Below are positions 1-10,879 of a DNA stretch of 64,000 bases, one piece after another. The position numbers were made by a program, and so were the translations under genes. The DNA comes from Hofstenia miamia (lineage: Eukaryota; Xenacoelomorpha; Acoela; Hofsteniidae). Position 1 is the first letter of the stretch. Each line of letters starts with the position of its first letter. The notes under the pieces are model-generated. The model searched no databases and had not been told where the DNA came from. It saw only the letters and a program-made list of their open reading frames with translations. The stretch lies in the NCBI GenBank assembly GCA_900660155.1, contig CABFPE010000173.1, forward strand, positions 1,151,970 to 1,215,969, given 5' to 3'.

Positions 1-45
1 TGACTGGGGAGAGATGAGACAGAACGTGAGGCAGCAGCACTGTAG

Positions 46-288
46 GAGAACATTTGGGATTGTAGTGAGGAAACATCAGAGGAAAGCTTTGTGAGGGACT
101 CAGATAAGGATGATATGACGCCAGGGCCATCATTGGAGGACGGAGTCGAGGTAGAGAGAGCAGTGACCGCTTGGCGCAACAACGAAATGATGGCGTCTTT
201 CTTCAGACCACCAACAGCGGAGGCAAACTGGGCATCGCTCAAATTTTTGAGGTCGGATAGCGAAATGGGGGGCATAGCTGAAATCTAA
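46..288 (+). CDS. 3' part of an unrecognised coding-like frame
   Basis: A frame is open from base 46 to a TAA at 286-288, about 80 codons, in DNA clearly GC-richer than the several kilobases that follow. It is acidic and serine-rich at the start (an SEETSEES stretch, then RDSDKDDM), and later reads RPPTAEANWASLKFL. An in-frame TAG at 43-45 closes it upstream, so either a splice acceptor lies near there or this is a decayed copy. AATAAA motifs follow directly at about 288-304, as at a transcript 3' end. I do not recognise the family. It could be the last exon of a gene that begins outside the window, or the tail of a transposon protein. Confidence 0.35.
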   Translation, partial: ENIWDCSEETSEESFVRDSDKDDMTPGPSLEDGVEVERAVTAWRNNEMMASFFRPPTAEANWASLKFLRSDSEMGGIAEI

Positions 289-1489
289 TAAACTGTATAA
301 TAAACAGGCAAATTATAATAATCAGGCAAAATTATAACACATTACAAGAATTACTGATTCGGATAATTAAAAACACGTTATTAGAATTCAATGGGCATTT
401 CGATTTTCAACAAGATTTAATCAGCCATGAGAAGCTCGTTAAGCCCAATACTTGCAAATACTAAACATGTAACTTGCTTTTATAGTTTAATGTGATTGGC
501 ATACCCTATGTTGTTAAACTTGTTCACTGAAATGGGCATTTATTTTCATTGTATATTATGCAATTTTACTTGGGAATTTACTATAGCAATGAATACATTA
601 ATGTATTTGTCTTTATTTTTGATCCATCGATATCCATACAATAAATTTTCACATCCATATCGTTCGATATCTATAGGTGCAGATTCCCGAAAACCCTGCT
701 GAACTGCAAATTCCAAAACCTATATTTGAGTATATTTACTAATAATATATTTAAGTTGGTGACTTGACAAGAATCTACCTATGCGTGACGACCTTTTTTA
801 TGATTACACACCGTGTGCCTGAGCACGACTCGGATCTTTTTTCAAAAAGCAAATTATTGAGGCAGTTGTAGTTAACAATCTGAATATTAGGTATACTAAA
901 AATTTTAATATTTTTAGAAAAATCTTATTCTTCATTTAAAGAAATTCATTTTTGTCTGTACTTCTGGCATAGATGTGTCCACATAAAATGCTTTCAATGG
1001 ACAATCTATAAAATACGTTGAGTAGGATTGAATATTAATTAAATCTCATTTTTAAACGTATGTATAACGAAATTGTGTGAAAAGATGTTTTATTAAGCAA
1101 AAATTCATCTTAGGAGGATCTTGTACAGTGTGCAAATTCTATAATAGCGGTTACATGATTACGAGACGCTCTTTGCCTGTTTGTTAATTTATGGGATTGT
1201 AGAATGTTTGTTTTTATGATTTTAACGACGATATTTTGAGAAGCCATCAGTTTTTTTAATCTTAATTAACTTCTCTTAATCAAGATTGTTTTATCTAAAG
1301 TATCCTTAGAAGAAGAAGAAGAAGAAAAATCTATATTCAGAAATTGTTTTAACAATAAATAGAAATACTGATAACAAATTCTGAAAGCGTCAAGAAAGTA
1401 ATAAAAAAACTAAACATAAAAGAAAACAACGAATATTTACAAATAAAAGTGGTTAACTTGGGCTATGGCGATTGCTAGTTTCTATTAAT
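289..1489. other. no gene seen
   Basis: AT-rich sequence with only short chance frames. A short (AAG)n run lies at about 1311-1326. Nothing else is supported. Confidence 0.5.
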
Positions 1490-1990
1490 AAAGTAATCAG
1501 GATTATAAAATTTATAACCTCGCCATTTCAGTTTTTTATATTATAAGTGCAAAAATATTTTTAATATTCATTTTAAAGTTTTTTAATCTACTTATTTGTT
1601 TAATATATTTTGGTAATTCATTCCACATATTTATAGCTGTGTTTAGAAATGAATTTTTCATTATTCGTTTCTTATACCTAATAGGTGGAATTATGTGTAT
1701 TCTTTTATTTTGTTTATTGACTAATTTTGCAGCAAGAAAGTCATTTTTGTAGTATGGGAAAGTATTGTTAACTATTTTGAAGAACGTCGTTAAGACATTT
1801 ATATGGATGTAACATTGCGGATGTAAAAATAATTTTGAAATTTTTCTATATTCATTATTCTTATTAAAGTAGAAATATATTTCATTTTTGTACTTAATAA
1901 AATGTTTTGATTTAGAAAGAATATTGTACTACTTTTCAATTATTATAGGAATTCTTTTGTGTGTATGTGCACGTCACTTGTAAGTAAATT
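1490..1990 (-). mobile_element. LINE 3' end, minus strand, decayed
   Basis: Read on the minus strand, 1580-1700 encodes NSFLNTAINMWNELPKYI. This matches the usual end of CR1/Jockey-type LINE polymerase proteins, where an N-x-x-N-x-W-N-x-L-P block precedes a short basic tail. Further minus-strand translation towards 1980 keeps the character of the region after the polymerase domain but has many stops and frame changes. It is a 5'-truncated, old copy. Its family within the CR1/L2/Jockey group is inferred, not established. Confidence 0.6.
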
Positions 1991-2041
1991 GTTGATCATG
2001 AAAACTAGCACTTTACGAAATCATTCATATATGCATTCAAT

Positions 2042-2062
2042 ATAGTAGTAGTAGTAGTAGTT
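2042..2062. repeat. (TAG)n microsatellite
   Basis: About six TAG units separate two oppositely oriented LINE tails. Short microsatellites are common at LINE 3' ends. Confidence 0.7.
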
Positions 2063-2275
2063 ATAATAAAAGATTACATTTATTTTTAAAGTCACGCAGA
2101 ATTAAAAATAGCTTCGGAAAAAACTCCTTTTTTAACCTTGCTTTTGAAATTTTTAATGAACTTCCATTACATGTTAGATCTGCTGACAAATTACTAAAAA
2201 TTGATATCGAAGCACACTTCCTCAATGAAAAGAAACCAAGCAAGGAATATTCACAAAACTTTAGGGTCCCTTAGC
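2060..2275 (+). mobile_element. LINE 3' end, plus strand, decayed
   Basis: The plus strand encodes NSFFNLAFEIFNELPLHV, the same W/F-N-x-L-P tail block found on the opposite strand just upstream, followed by a short stretch ending in a TAG. It is therefore the C-terminal end of a second LINE copy. The sequence differs enough from the minus-strand copy to be a separate insertion. The coding frame is open for about 70 codons, so it may be younger or simply lucky. Confidence 0.55.
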
Positions 2276-2589
2276 TTGCTAAAGCTGTGAATTTAATGAA
2301 ATTTGAATTATTTACTTTTGTGGTTTGTAGTTAATAATAATAAATCGTTTTCAAAGTAGTAGCTTTGACTTCTCAGAGGACAGTCGATTTTTGTCAAGCC
2401 CATGGAATTCTTAGGAACACAGTATAGCAATTATAGTACTCTAGATGAACTCAAGGTAACACATCAAAATTTAAGTAAAACTAAATTAGCAAATATGTTT
2501 TACCAATTAAATGCTTAGGATCTTATGGAATTACACTCAGCTCTGTTTAACAAGTATAAAGAAAATTAACTATTTCCAACTTTAACTCT
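2276..2589. other. no gene seen
   Basis: AT-rich spacer between LINE fragments. Parts may be decayed LINE sequence, but no motif is readable. Confidence 0.4.
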
Positions 2590-3131
2590 ACTTCTGAAAG
2601 CATACCGTGAACACAAATATTTGAATATTGGAAAATAGTCTGTACAAGCAAATGTATACGTATTTGAATGATAACGCCTATATTAGTTCCACACAGTTTG
2701 GATTCCGAAATAAACTCTCATCTCTAGGTGCCTTAATGTATGCAACCGAACATTGGAGAGATGCACTAAATAAATTTTTATTGATTAGTATATGCTTTCT
2801 AGATCTGTCAAAGGCCTTCGACAGTATGTGTCATCAAATACTGTTAAGAAAACTGCGCAAGTATGGCTTCAGTAACGACTCCATTAGTTTAATACAAAGT
2901 TTTCTTTGTATTCGATAGCAAACTGTTAAAATGAATAGTAAGTACTCTGACCCACTCCTAATAAATAACGGAATACCACAAGATTCCATTCTTGGCCCGC
3001 TGCCATTTATATTATATATGAATTAATGATATTAAGAATGTCATCAATTCCTGCGATTAGCGGTAGAATTAAACAACTTGAGGTTGCATAAATGTTATAC
3101 AGATAACATTGGGAATCATAAGGGCTTTGCC
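2590..3131 (+). mobile_element. LINE reverse transcriptase core, interrupted
   Basis: This encodes the palm region of a non-LTR reverse transcriptase. TQFGFRNKLSS corresponds to the QHGFR block. FLDLSKAFDSMCHQILLRKL is the LDLSKAFD catalytic block. GIPQDSILGPLPFILYMN is the GVPQGSxLGPLLFxLYIN block. One in-frame TAG lies between the second and third blocks and a single-base frame slip follows YMN, so the copy is dead. The family is CR1/Jockey-like by motif. A Harbinger-type MITE sits immediately downstream and may have inserted into the same LINE. Confidence 0.75.
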
Positions 3132-3134
3132 TAA

Positions 3135-3673
3135 AGGTGTGTTCCCATTATCGACTTTTATCAGCAGATTTTAATCGAAAATGCAATTATTTTCGTTCAC
3201 ATTGGCGATTTTTTATCATCCGATTTTTTATCAGAAAAAGCGGAGTTGGAAGAGCGTTCAGACTATCGATTTTTTATCAGATGATAAATTATCATATTTT
3301 GATTGACAGTAAGAAACAACAACATCTATTTATGGATTGGTTTGTCTTGGAATGTAAACAATGTTTACATATTTTGAAGTTGAAATATTTCAACGACAAT
3401 AATTTACGTTTTGGAAGTCTGTTCCCTACTTGAGAAGTAAGCAATTAGTTTCAAGTAGCTATTCGACTAGTTTTAGTACCGTTCAGACTATCGACTTTTA
3501 TCAGCTGATAAAATATCAGATGACAGTAATTTGGTTGTTTTGCCAAAAAATCGGATGGAGGGTTCAGACTATCGACTTTTATCAGCTGATAAAAAAGCAG
3601 ATAGTGTTCACACTATCGACTTTTATCACCGATTTCTTGACAGATGATAAAAGTCGATAGTGGGAACACACCT
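3135..3673. mobile_element. PIF/Harbinger-type MITE
   Basis: The ends are inverted repeats: AGGTGTGTTCCCATTATCGA on the left and its near-perfect complement on the right, continuing into CTTTTATCA. Each end is flanked by TAA (3132-3134 and 3674-3676), the 3-bp target duplication typical of PIF/Harbinger elements. The interior carries four imperfect direct copies of a unit reading TTCAGACTATCGACTTTTAT, each followed by an ATCAGCTGAT-like palindrome. It encodes no transposase. The two frames of 98 and 76 codons that cross it are chance products of the repeats. Confidence 0.8.
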
Positions 3674-3676
3674 TAA

Positions 3677-4004
3677 GACGTCCCAAAGACTACCTCCTCT
3701 CGGTGGTTCTTGGGTAATGCTAACACTCAGCAGGTGTGCGGAGGCCTGTACCCACATCAGACGTTAAAATCAGGGTACAGAAGGTGCCACAATGTATACT
3801 TTGTATAGATGGGCCGGTATCGGTCGAGAAGCCGAAATTCTATCTTTTCTTACAAAAATATAAATGGCAATTGTAACGGAATACCGCTTTAAAATTTCAT
3901 TTATTCGCGATGGCTTGCGGTAAAAAACAGTTATTGCTGTTGTTAGCGGTGAAGTTCTTTTCTCTGCGGTGAGACAAAAATTTACAAAATCTATACCGCA
4001 TTCC
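3677..4004. other. GC-richer stretch without a recognised gene
   Basis: Positions 3677-3800 are GC-richer than the surroundings and may continue the LINE interrupted by the MITE, because the upstream frame contains a CYTDN stretch like the polymerase YxDD block. No family can be read. Confidence 0.3.
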
Positions 4005-4232
4005 TCTCTAGTGTGGAACCCTGCGTGCTTTGCACTGCATGCTTTGACGAAGCCTTCGATGGAGCGCTAATTTAACATAGCCGAGCTTCGAAAAGTGTAT
4101 TCCGTCTCGCCAAAATAGATTTACATTGATAGATTTATTATATAATTTCTGGTTTTGTTTAATTGAAATTTTTAGTTCTTCTGCAATTTTAATTGAAGGA
4201 GATTTAAAAAGGAAAAGGAGCAGCTTCACTAA
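4005..4232 (-). pseudogene. SGNH-hydrolase-like C-terminal fragment
   Basis: A minus-strand frame of about 73 codons contains FWRDGIHFSKLGYVKLAL. The D-G-I-H in this stretch fits block V of SGNH/GDSL hydrolases, where an Asp and His two residues apart complete the catalytic triad, followed by the usual G-Y-x-x-L-A helix. The N-terminal blocks (GDS, G, N) are not visible nearby, so this is only the end of such a domain. Esterase-like domains of this kind occur in ORF1 of CR1-type LINEs and in other mobile elements. Given the LINE debris just upstream, that origin is more likely than a host enzyme. The frame ends at a stop near 4008. Confidence 0.35.
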
Positions 4233-4469
4233 TATTTATTAATGTTAAATTCTATTAACTAAAGATTTAAACTTTTCTGTGAAATGTTGTTCATTTTCCA
4301 GCTGATGCGATTACTCTCTTAACAGAGCTCTTTTTGGGTAGTTGAAAGACGGTTTTGAGCTCATCAAGAGTGCTGCCAGTATAAGAAGGGACTTATGCAT
4401 TTGCTCGTTTAATAAGTTGTGGCGCTCTGAAATGTCTGTGCCGACTATGAGGTTATCAGTGCCCTCTGT

Positions 4470-4712
4470 CAGTGGCGTACCCAGGGGGGACAATGTGGAA
4501 TGTACCCCTCCCGTCAGGTTTCCAAATTTAATTTTTCACTGGATAAATCAAAAAAAATTTTGTAAAAAATTGAAAAATTTAAAATCTAAGATCGTGAAAT
4601 GCATTTTTAGGGTCTATTTTCTCAATATTTTCAAAAATTTTCGCGGGCTTCTCCCCGCATTAGGGAATAACAATGATGTCCCCCTCGTCAGAAAATCCTG
4701 GGTACGCCCTTG
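4470..4712. mobile_element. hAT-type MITE, CAGTGGCGTACCCAGG family, copy 1
   Basis: It begins CAGTGGCGTACCCAGG and ends CCTGGGTACGCCCTTG, imperfect terminal inverted repeats. An 8-bp target duplication, CCCTCTGT, flanks it (4462-4469 and 4713-4720), as expected for hAT elements. Two further copies lie at 32448 and 38493 with different target sites. The interior AAAAATTGAAAAATTTAAAA-like core and the GGGTCTATTTTCT block are shared by all three. The long plus-strand frame crossing it is not a gene. Confidence 0.88.
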
Positions 4713-4720
4713 CCCTCTGT

Positions 4721-5939
4721 TAATGTATGTGGTTGATGATTCCTTCTGATCCTTAGCCTCTTGGGGGAAAACGTCATCTAGCGGGAACAATTATTAGACA
4801 GAAAGTTTATATTGAAATATAAATATAAAGTCTTTGGTAAAAACATGTTTTCAATTGAATTAGATGAACATACTTTACAAAATTCAGGTTTTTTCCAGAA
4901 GTGCTAATGCATAGTTATTTTTTTAATTTCAAATTCACAATAGTTGAAGTTAATTTAGTTTGCTTTCAAAATGAATGACTTTGCAAACAAAATTGCACGT
5001 TATTTTGTTAAATTCAGACGCATCTATGAGCTTTGCAAATAATTGACTTATATTGGGTTCAGTTCTTACTTGGGAATTGTATCGTCCTTTTCAAAAGACA
5101 TAATTCATTCAAGTGACCTAAAATGCATCAAATTCTTATTATTAAGCATATTTATATTTATGGCAATTTGAATGATTATGCTGTGTGAATGTCTTTAGTT
5201 AGATCTTGTAAGCGACTTCGAATGTCGGTTCTTTTTAAGGAGATTATTTTTACTACTTTGATAGGTATTTGTCAGAATTTGATTTCTATTGGTGAAACTT
5301 AACTTTTACCAACACAAACAGCGGAAAATAATTTAAATAAAAACAATGAATCAATCGATGGTGCACTTCTAGTAAGTTTGAATGCAGTAAACCTATTTGA
5401 AGAGTAAAAGAAAACACCAACGCCAGATATGTTAAAAGTCTACCACTAAAGCATGGATCGCATTTTAGTATTATATCCCAACTTCGGTTTTTGTACCAAA
5501 AATTGGACCATGAACATTTCGAGTCATTTTAATGATTACTTTTGTAATCAATTTGTTTGAAAAAGAGAATGAGATGTTTTTTGTAAATCTATTAGTGTAT
5601 CACGTTCACATATTTTGCAGTAAGTGCAATGGGAGAGGCAAGAACACATTATGAGGTTCTTGTTCCTCACCGCAGCCAGGTATCAGTGCTCAGCCTACTA
5701 CTTTGAGACAAGCACTGGGGAATCCATATTAATGTGCGAAAATACAAAATCTCTTCATGTCTCAACCGTAACAAAAGCTGTATTTTTAAATTTTCACACT
5801 AAAACACAACCTTCAAGCTATTTTTCATTAGTTTTTTTTAGTATAATTAATGATTTTTAGTTAAACTAATGGCTTCAAAACAACTTTCAAATGTTTTGCT
5901 GCGATTCATGTTTATTCAAAAAAAATTAACTTGATTTAG
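4721..5939. other. no gene assigned
   Basis: Mostly AT-rich with no recognised element. A 78-codon frame at 5624-5860 follows a fair acceptor-like TTTTGCAG at 5605, but its protein resembles nothing I know and it lies just upstream of piggyBac sequence. It may be a remnant of that element's N-terminal part. Confidence 0.35.
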
Positions 5940-7400
5940 AAATCTTGAGCGCGAAATGTTCCCTGGAGAGATCGCCCAGCTTAGCATAACTGAAAAACTG
6001 TTGATTCTCTTATTATATTTATGGATAAATTCATAGAAGACTGCATTTGTTAGGCAAACCTTTGAGCTCGTCGATATTTAGCGGGTCCAAATCATTCAGA
6101 CACGAATAATATTTCTTGGAAGTACGTAGTTGGGGCTGAGATTGAAACATTTATTGGTTTGCATATAGTGGCTGGAGTTCATAAGGCAGAAAGGGAAGGT
6201 TCACCAGCCTTTCGAGGCACTAGAACTATGGAAAAATTTGAACCAATATAGCGATTTTTTTAGATGTGATGATCGACGTCAACGGAATGTTAATGATAAA
6301 CTGAATCCAGTTCGTGAGAGAAATCTTATGTTCCTCATCAGTACCTAATAATTGCGAACATCTGTTAAAATACCACAGTCGTGTCAGTTTTCGAAAGTAT
6401 ATATTAATAATAATAAACACTTTGGTCTTTGTCAATATATTTTCTCCAATCCTCTAAAACATGAATTATGGCATCATTTGTTGGTCAATTCTTTCTAAAC
6501 CCAAATTTTATCAGTATCAAACAGGGGAATATGGTATTATGATTGTTTGGAAATGCAAAATTAGCTATACTATTTCTTGGGTGGCTTACAATGGAGAGCA
6601 AACATTATCTGCCAACGAAAGAAATGGATTATCTGTAAGTGAACCAATTATTATGAAGGCCATGGGGAATTTTCTAGATAAAGATCTTAATCTAACAATG
6701 GAAATTTGGTTTACTAGCTGTGCATTACTTGAAAAACTAATTAATCGCAAAACAACACTTGTTGGGACAATGAGTAGCAACAGGAGAGATGTTCGTTCAA
6801 TAGCTAAAGATCTGACCAACAGACAAATGGAAAGTGCTAAGCATTATAACATTAGACGGAATTTATTTAAGCGTTTATAAGCCCTCTAACGGTCAAGAAT
6901 GTAGTGCAAATTTAATATTACCGATATGGTGTCATATTTAAATAAATCAATTAAATCAGTTTTAGTTTTATCAACAATACACAAGAATCTCTCTTTTGAT
7001 TTTGATGGGGTCTACCCAATTTTACAATCAAACAAAATCAGGTGTGGATAATCTTGATCACATGTTCAGATTTTATTCCTGCAAGCGTAAATGCAGACGA
7101 TGATCTGCTTATGCGGTTTTTTCAATCTTATAGCTGTTGCTTTGGTTAATAGTATCATTGCACACAAGGAGATCAATCGAATGCCTAGTCTCAGCAAATT
7201 TAAGTTTCTCACTGATTTAGCAAATGACATGGTGAATAAACACATTCGCAGTAATATAGGCTAAATCAAAATCGTTTGCGTTCTTCTGTAACAGCTCTTA
7301 GATTGCTGGGATGCAAAGCGAACACCATCAATACATCTACTACTTTGCAACGTGTTAAAAGAAGGCGAAGCTTGCGAAAGAAATTTGGATGTGAAAACAA
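5940..7400 (+). mobile_element. decayed piggyBac transposase gene
   Basis: Several blocks of a DDE_Tnp_1_7 (piggyBac) transposase appear in order on the plus strand. EIETFIGLHIVAGVHKAE matches the E-x-x-x-F-G-L-L-I-x-x-G entry block. DDRRQRNVNDKLNPVRE matches the R-F-D-D...D-K-L-x-P-I-R block. INRKTTLVGTMSSNRRDV matches the L-x-x-K-x-T-L-V-G-T block. VDNLDHMFRFYSCKRK and FFNLIAVALVNSIIAHK match the G-V-D-x-x-D-x-M and F-F-N-L-x-D-x-A-x-V-N-A blocks. The blocks fall in different frames with stops between them, so no active enzyme is made. The longest open part is 6461-6880. Terminal repeats and flanking TTAA could not be located confidently. Confidence 0.85.
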
Positions 7401-7540
7401 CAATTAGAGGTCTTTTTTCTTTCATTTTCACAGTAGAAAAATATTCAATGTGAATCTTGCATGGCTTCTTTGCACTAAGCATTATATTGTATTTGCGCTT
7501 GATTTTTGAATAATATTTGATTAGGAATGTTTGTATTGAT

Positions 7541-7563
7541 CAGGCCCGTAGCTACTTGGGTTT
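7541..7563 (+). mobile_element. solo hAT terminal-repeat remnant
   Basis: CAGGCCCGTAGCTACTTGGG resembles the start of hAT elements (CAG plus a G/C-rich repeat). No partner end is visible within a few kilobases, so it is a truncated remnant. Confidence 0.35.
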
Positions 7564-7570
7564 AGTACAC

Positions 7571-8974
7571 AGAGAATTTAACAAACAAGAATTTGGAAAA
7601 TCAGCGTCATCATATATCTTATTAGGATTCTTAAGGAAACTCTATTCAACGATATTCTTTGAAAATGCAATTTATAATTCTTTTTAACGACGCTATATTG
7701 ATAACCATCAATTTCATTTCGTTTATTTAACATCTCTTTATAAAGATTATTTTATCTTATATTATCTCAACTTTTCTTATTATTTTTTATGCTTAGTTTG
7801 CAAATTTTATAGAATGCTTTAAAATATGGCATTGACTTCTATTAATTTTCTTATTGCTATTGCATGCTTAGATTTATCCGAGTAATTTATTGCTAGTTTA
7901 AGATCAATTTCAAGCTTTTTAGTTTTAAAATCCATCATTTACATTCAAAATGAATTTCAAATAAAAAGTATTGTCCTAACACTAATATATCAAATCTTGG
8001 ACAGTCTTTATTCAGAAAAAATTGATAATTTTCAACTAAGCATAAGGAAATCAATTTACTAAAGCTCTCCATTGTATTCACAAAGATACAATCTGTTTTG
8101 TACACATTTTCAAAAAACTTTACAAGCTAATTAAATATTCGGCATTCTTGGATATTGACACATCTATGGATAAATGTACTTCTGTTATGATAAAGATTTG
8201 TTATAAAATTTATTCCCGCGCTTGGAGCATGTTAAAGTAAAAACAATTTTTTCAATGAGTAATACAATTTTTTTAAAAACTTTGGAATTTTCTCCATAAC
8301 TAATTTTCAGATAATAATGCGGCATAAAATCTTTAGAAGTGATAACTAATCCAAAAAAATCCCAAATATTTTGTTTTAAGTGAAAGATAGCTTAAACCAG
8401 TTCAGCAGTCTTGCACAACGTCAGTGGTCAGCGTGAGAGTTTATATGCACTTCAAATGTTCAATGGTCTGAATCCAACTTTAAATAGTGACTTAAGGAAG
8501 TATTTCTTAAATTTCTTTCGATATCTAACATGATTGTGATTTGTTCACTGTAAGTAAGTTTAGTTTATATAAGGGGCTTAGAAATGCAATGCTTAGTTTA
8601 GAGCATTCATAATTCCATTTCAAATGTTGTAAAAAGTCAATAGTATGTGGAGTAACAGGGCTTATATTCGACTGTGTGGTTAGTAGCAAGAATAGGTACA
8701 AAATCGCAGCACCAGTTAAACTGCCTTCAATTTTTATCACATAGCCTATAACCATAGCATTAGGCGTGTAATAATATCACATGTGATAGTCAAACCGTAC
8801 TCTAAAGAATATTACATTATCAACAACATTTGCGTTCATTTTGTATTTGCTAAGAATAATTTGAAATCAAGCCCTTATCAGCATTAATTTTTCAATAATG
8901 TAATGTTATATTAAACGTTAGAACATGAAATGAATATCTTTATATTGGATATCAAAAAGAATTTCTGCCTTATA
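7571..8974. other. no gene seen
   Basis: AT-rich. Position 7990-8220 has a weakly protein-like plus-strand reading broken by many stops, possibly old LINE sequence, but no diagnostic motif. Confidence 0.4.
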
Positions 8975-9255
8975 TAGAAAATAATCAATCAAATGGGATT
9001 TTAAACATTAATTTTAGATAATTGTAAAAATGATGTTTCTCCATTTCTACGTTTTAAAATTATGCAAAAATTGCGAAGTATTTGCAAAGTTTAATGATAT
9101 ATTTCCTACTTGCAAAACTTACCAAACTTACCAAATATTTATTAAGTATTTGCAAAGTTTAATCAGATACTTGCTAAATACAAGTATTTGCAAAGTTTTA
9201 ATAAGATACCTACAAAACTTTGCAAGTTTGGCAAGTTTGAGTTTACTGGGGGAGG
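8975..9255. repeat. array of AGTATTTGCAAAGTTTAAT repeats
   Basis: The 19-base motif AGTATTTGCAAAGTTTAAT occurs three times (about 9079, 9148 and 9186) with inverted versions such as ACTTGCAAAACTT between them. This alternation of direct and inverted copies suggests the subterminal region of a nonautonomous DNA transposon, but no clear target duplication was found. Confidence 0.5.
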
Positions 9256-9724
9256 ACAACTTGTGCCATAATTTTTATGCTGATTAGAAGTTTCTTACTA
9301 TTAATTTAAGTGAGCGGAAATGTATACTAAGTCAATAATTATCCAATAATTAAATGACAATTTCTACTGTCTGCGGTTTGTAATCTCTGACCAATTTTTC
9401 CATAGAGAAATTTCTAATCCCAAGAATTCAAATATTTCACATAAAACACTGAAAACACTAATAAATGTTTCAAAATCCCAAATATTAGATTAGGTCTATC
9501 TTAGAACATTCTTAAAGCTGCAAATCAAAACGATTTTCAACAATTAAAGGATTTGGCAGTTTCAATAAATAGGAAAAAAGAATGGCATTCTCTGCTTTGT
9601 GATGTTTATTTTAGGGTGCACGTTTTCTTATTAAGGTATTGATATTGACATCATTGTCAAGGTCACTGTAAATGATATAATTTAGGGAAACAGTAATTTA
9701 CCAGTATGAGACGTCCTCATTAGT
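9256..9724. other. no gene seen
   Basis: AT-rich, single-copy in this window. Confidence 0.4.
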
Positions 9725-9725
9725 T

Positions 9726-10209
9726 CTCCTAAAAAATTGTTTGAATTTTTGCCAAACTTATGGATTTTTGGCAAATCTTTGGATTATGGATTACTTGGCA
9801 ACATTTTGTAAAATTTTAACAGCTACTTAAAATAAATCAATGAAAAATAATGATATATATGTATATACTGTAAGTTTTATTGTGTATTATTGCAATTTGC
9901 AAATACATATTAAAATATATTTCGAAAATCATGCAAGCTCGTTCAGCCAAATTTATTCGATGCTTCTTAAAATATCTAATCAGATAAAAAAATTAGAAAT
10001 TATAATATACTACCAGAATGAATATTCAAAATAATTTATTCATGATTATTTAAAGATCAAGTTAAATGAATCTCTTTTTGCCAAATTGTTTATCAAAAAA
10101 GCATCTTTTGCAAATGTTTACCAAAATTCCAAAAAGGTGCTAAATTTTCCGAAATGTTAGCAGCAATTTTCTAAAGTTTTAGCAAAAAATCCAAACAACT
10201 TTACTAAGG
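9726..10209. mobile_element. candidate nonautonomous DNA transposon
   Basis: The left end contains AAAATTGTTTGAATTTTTGC and the right end, read on the other strand, AAAGTTGTTTGGATTTTTTG. These are imperfect inverted repeats of about 30 bases starting CTCCTAA and CCTTAGT. Subterminal TTGCCAAAC/TTGGCAAA-like motifs are repeated on both sides. No transposase is encoded. I found no convincing target duplication, so the superfamily is not assigned. Confidence 0.45.
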
Positions 10210-10879
10210 TCTGTTCATAAAAGGCATGAACAACTCCTATGCCCACTGTTATTGTTATACGTTATTAGGACAATTCTGAGTAACTGAGAGTCAGTCATCA
10301 CTATTTCAAGGTTAATTTTGTGGTCGAACTAGTCATAACACTCACTGCTGTTAAGATTTATAGTGATAATTTGTGATAAATAAATTATGGCCAATATATA
10401 GTTAGAAATTTAGTGTATTTATAGATATATAAAAACTTGAAAAATCGGAAATTGCGAAAATAAGGTTTAAACAATGATGTCGCTTAACTATAATTTGTAA
10501 GTTCAATTAATACGTTTTTCTGAAAAATGTTAATAGTCATAAGGCAAATACAATATTTTTCTTTGTTCTCTAAAAAATTATTTTTCTGCAAAAGAATGCT
10601 TGAGTTTTGTGAAATTACGATTTTTAGACTTTCTAAAATATTGGTTTTCTTAGTTTTACAGGCTGTAAATATATTAAAGTAGAGAAACTAATTAGTGCAT
10701 GGATTTAAGAATTTAGTTATTTATCAAAATTACTGAACCTTAAAAAATTTCGTGAGTTCAAAACCAAGGAACCTTTAATAAATTTTAAAAATTTCTGGAT
10801 TCGAGTTTTTGGAACTGCGAACCCACATTAACACTATTAAGATTAACAGTTAATTCAGAAGCATCGCATCGTACTATCC
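10210..10879. other. no gene seen
   Basis: AT-rich spacer without recognised features. Confidence 0.4.

Noticed and set aside
3137-3660. Two adjacent frames of 98 and 76 codons
   Set aside because: They are translations of a Harbinger MITE's internal repeats.
4342-4749. A 135-codon plus-strand frame
   Set aside because: It spans a hAT MITE and its flanks. The MITE has clear ends and target duplication, and the same type of frame appears in another copy at 38495.
6586-6819. Minus-strand frame inside the piggyBac relic
   Set aside because: It is the antisense shadow of the transposase blocks.
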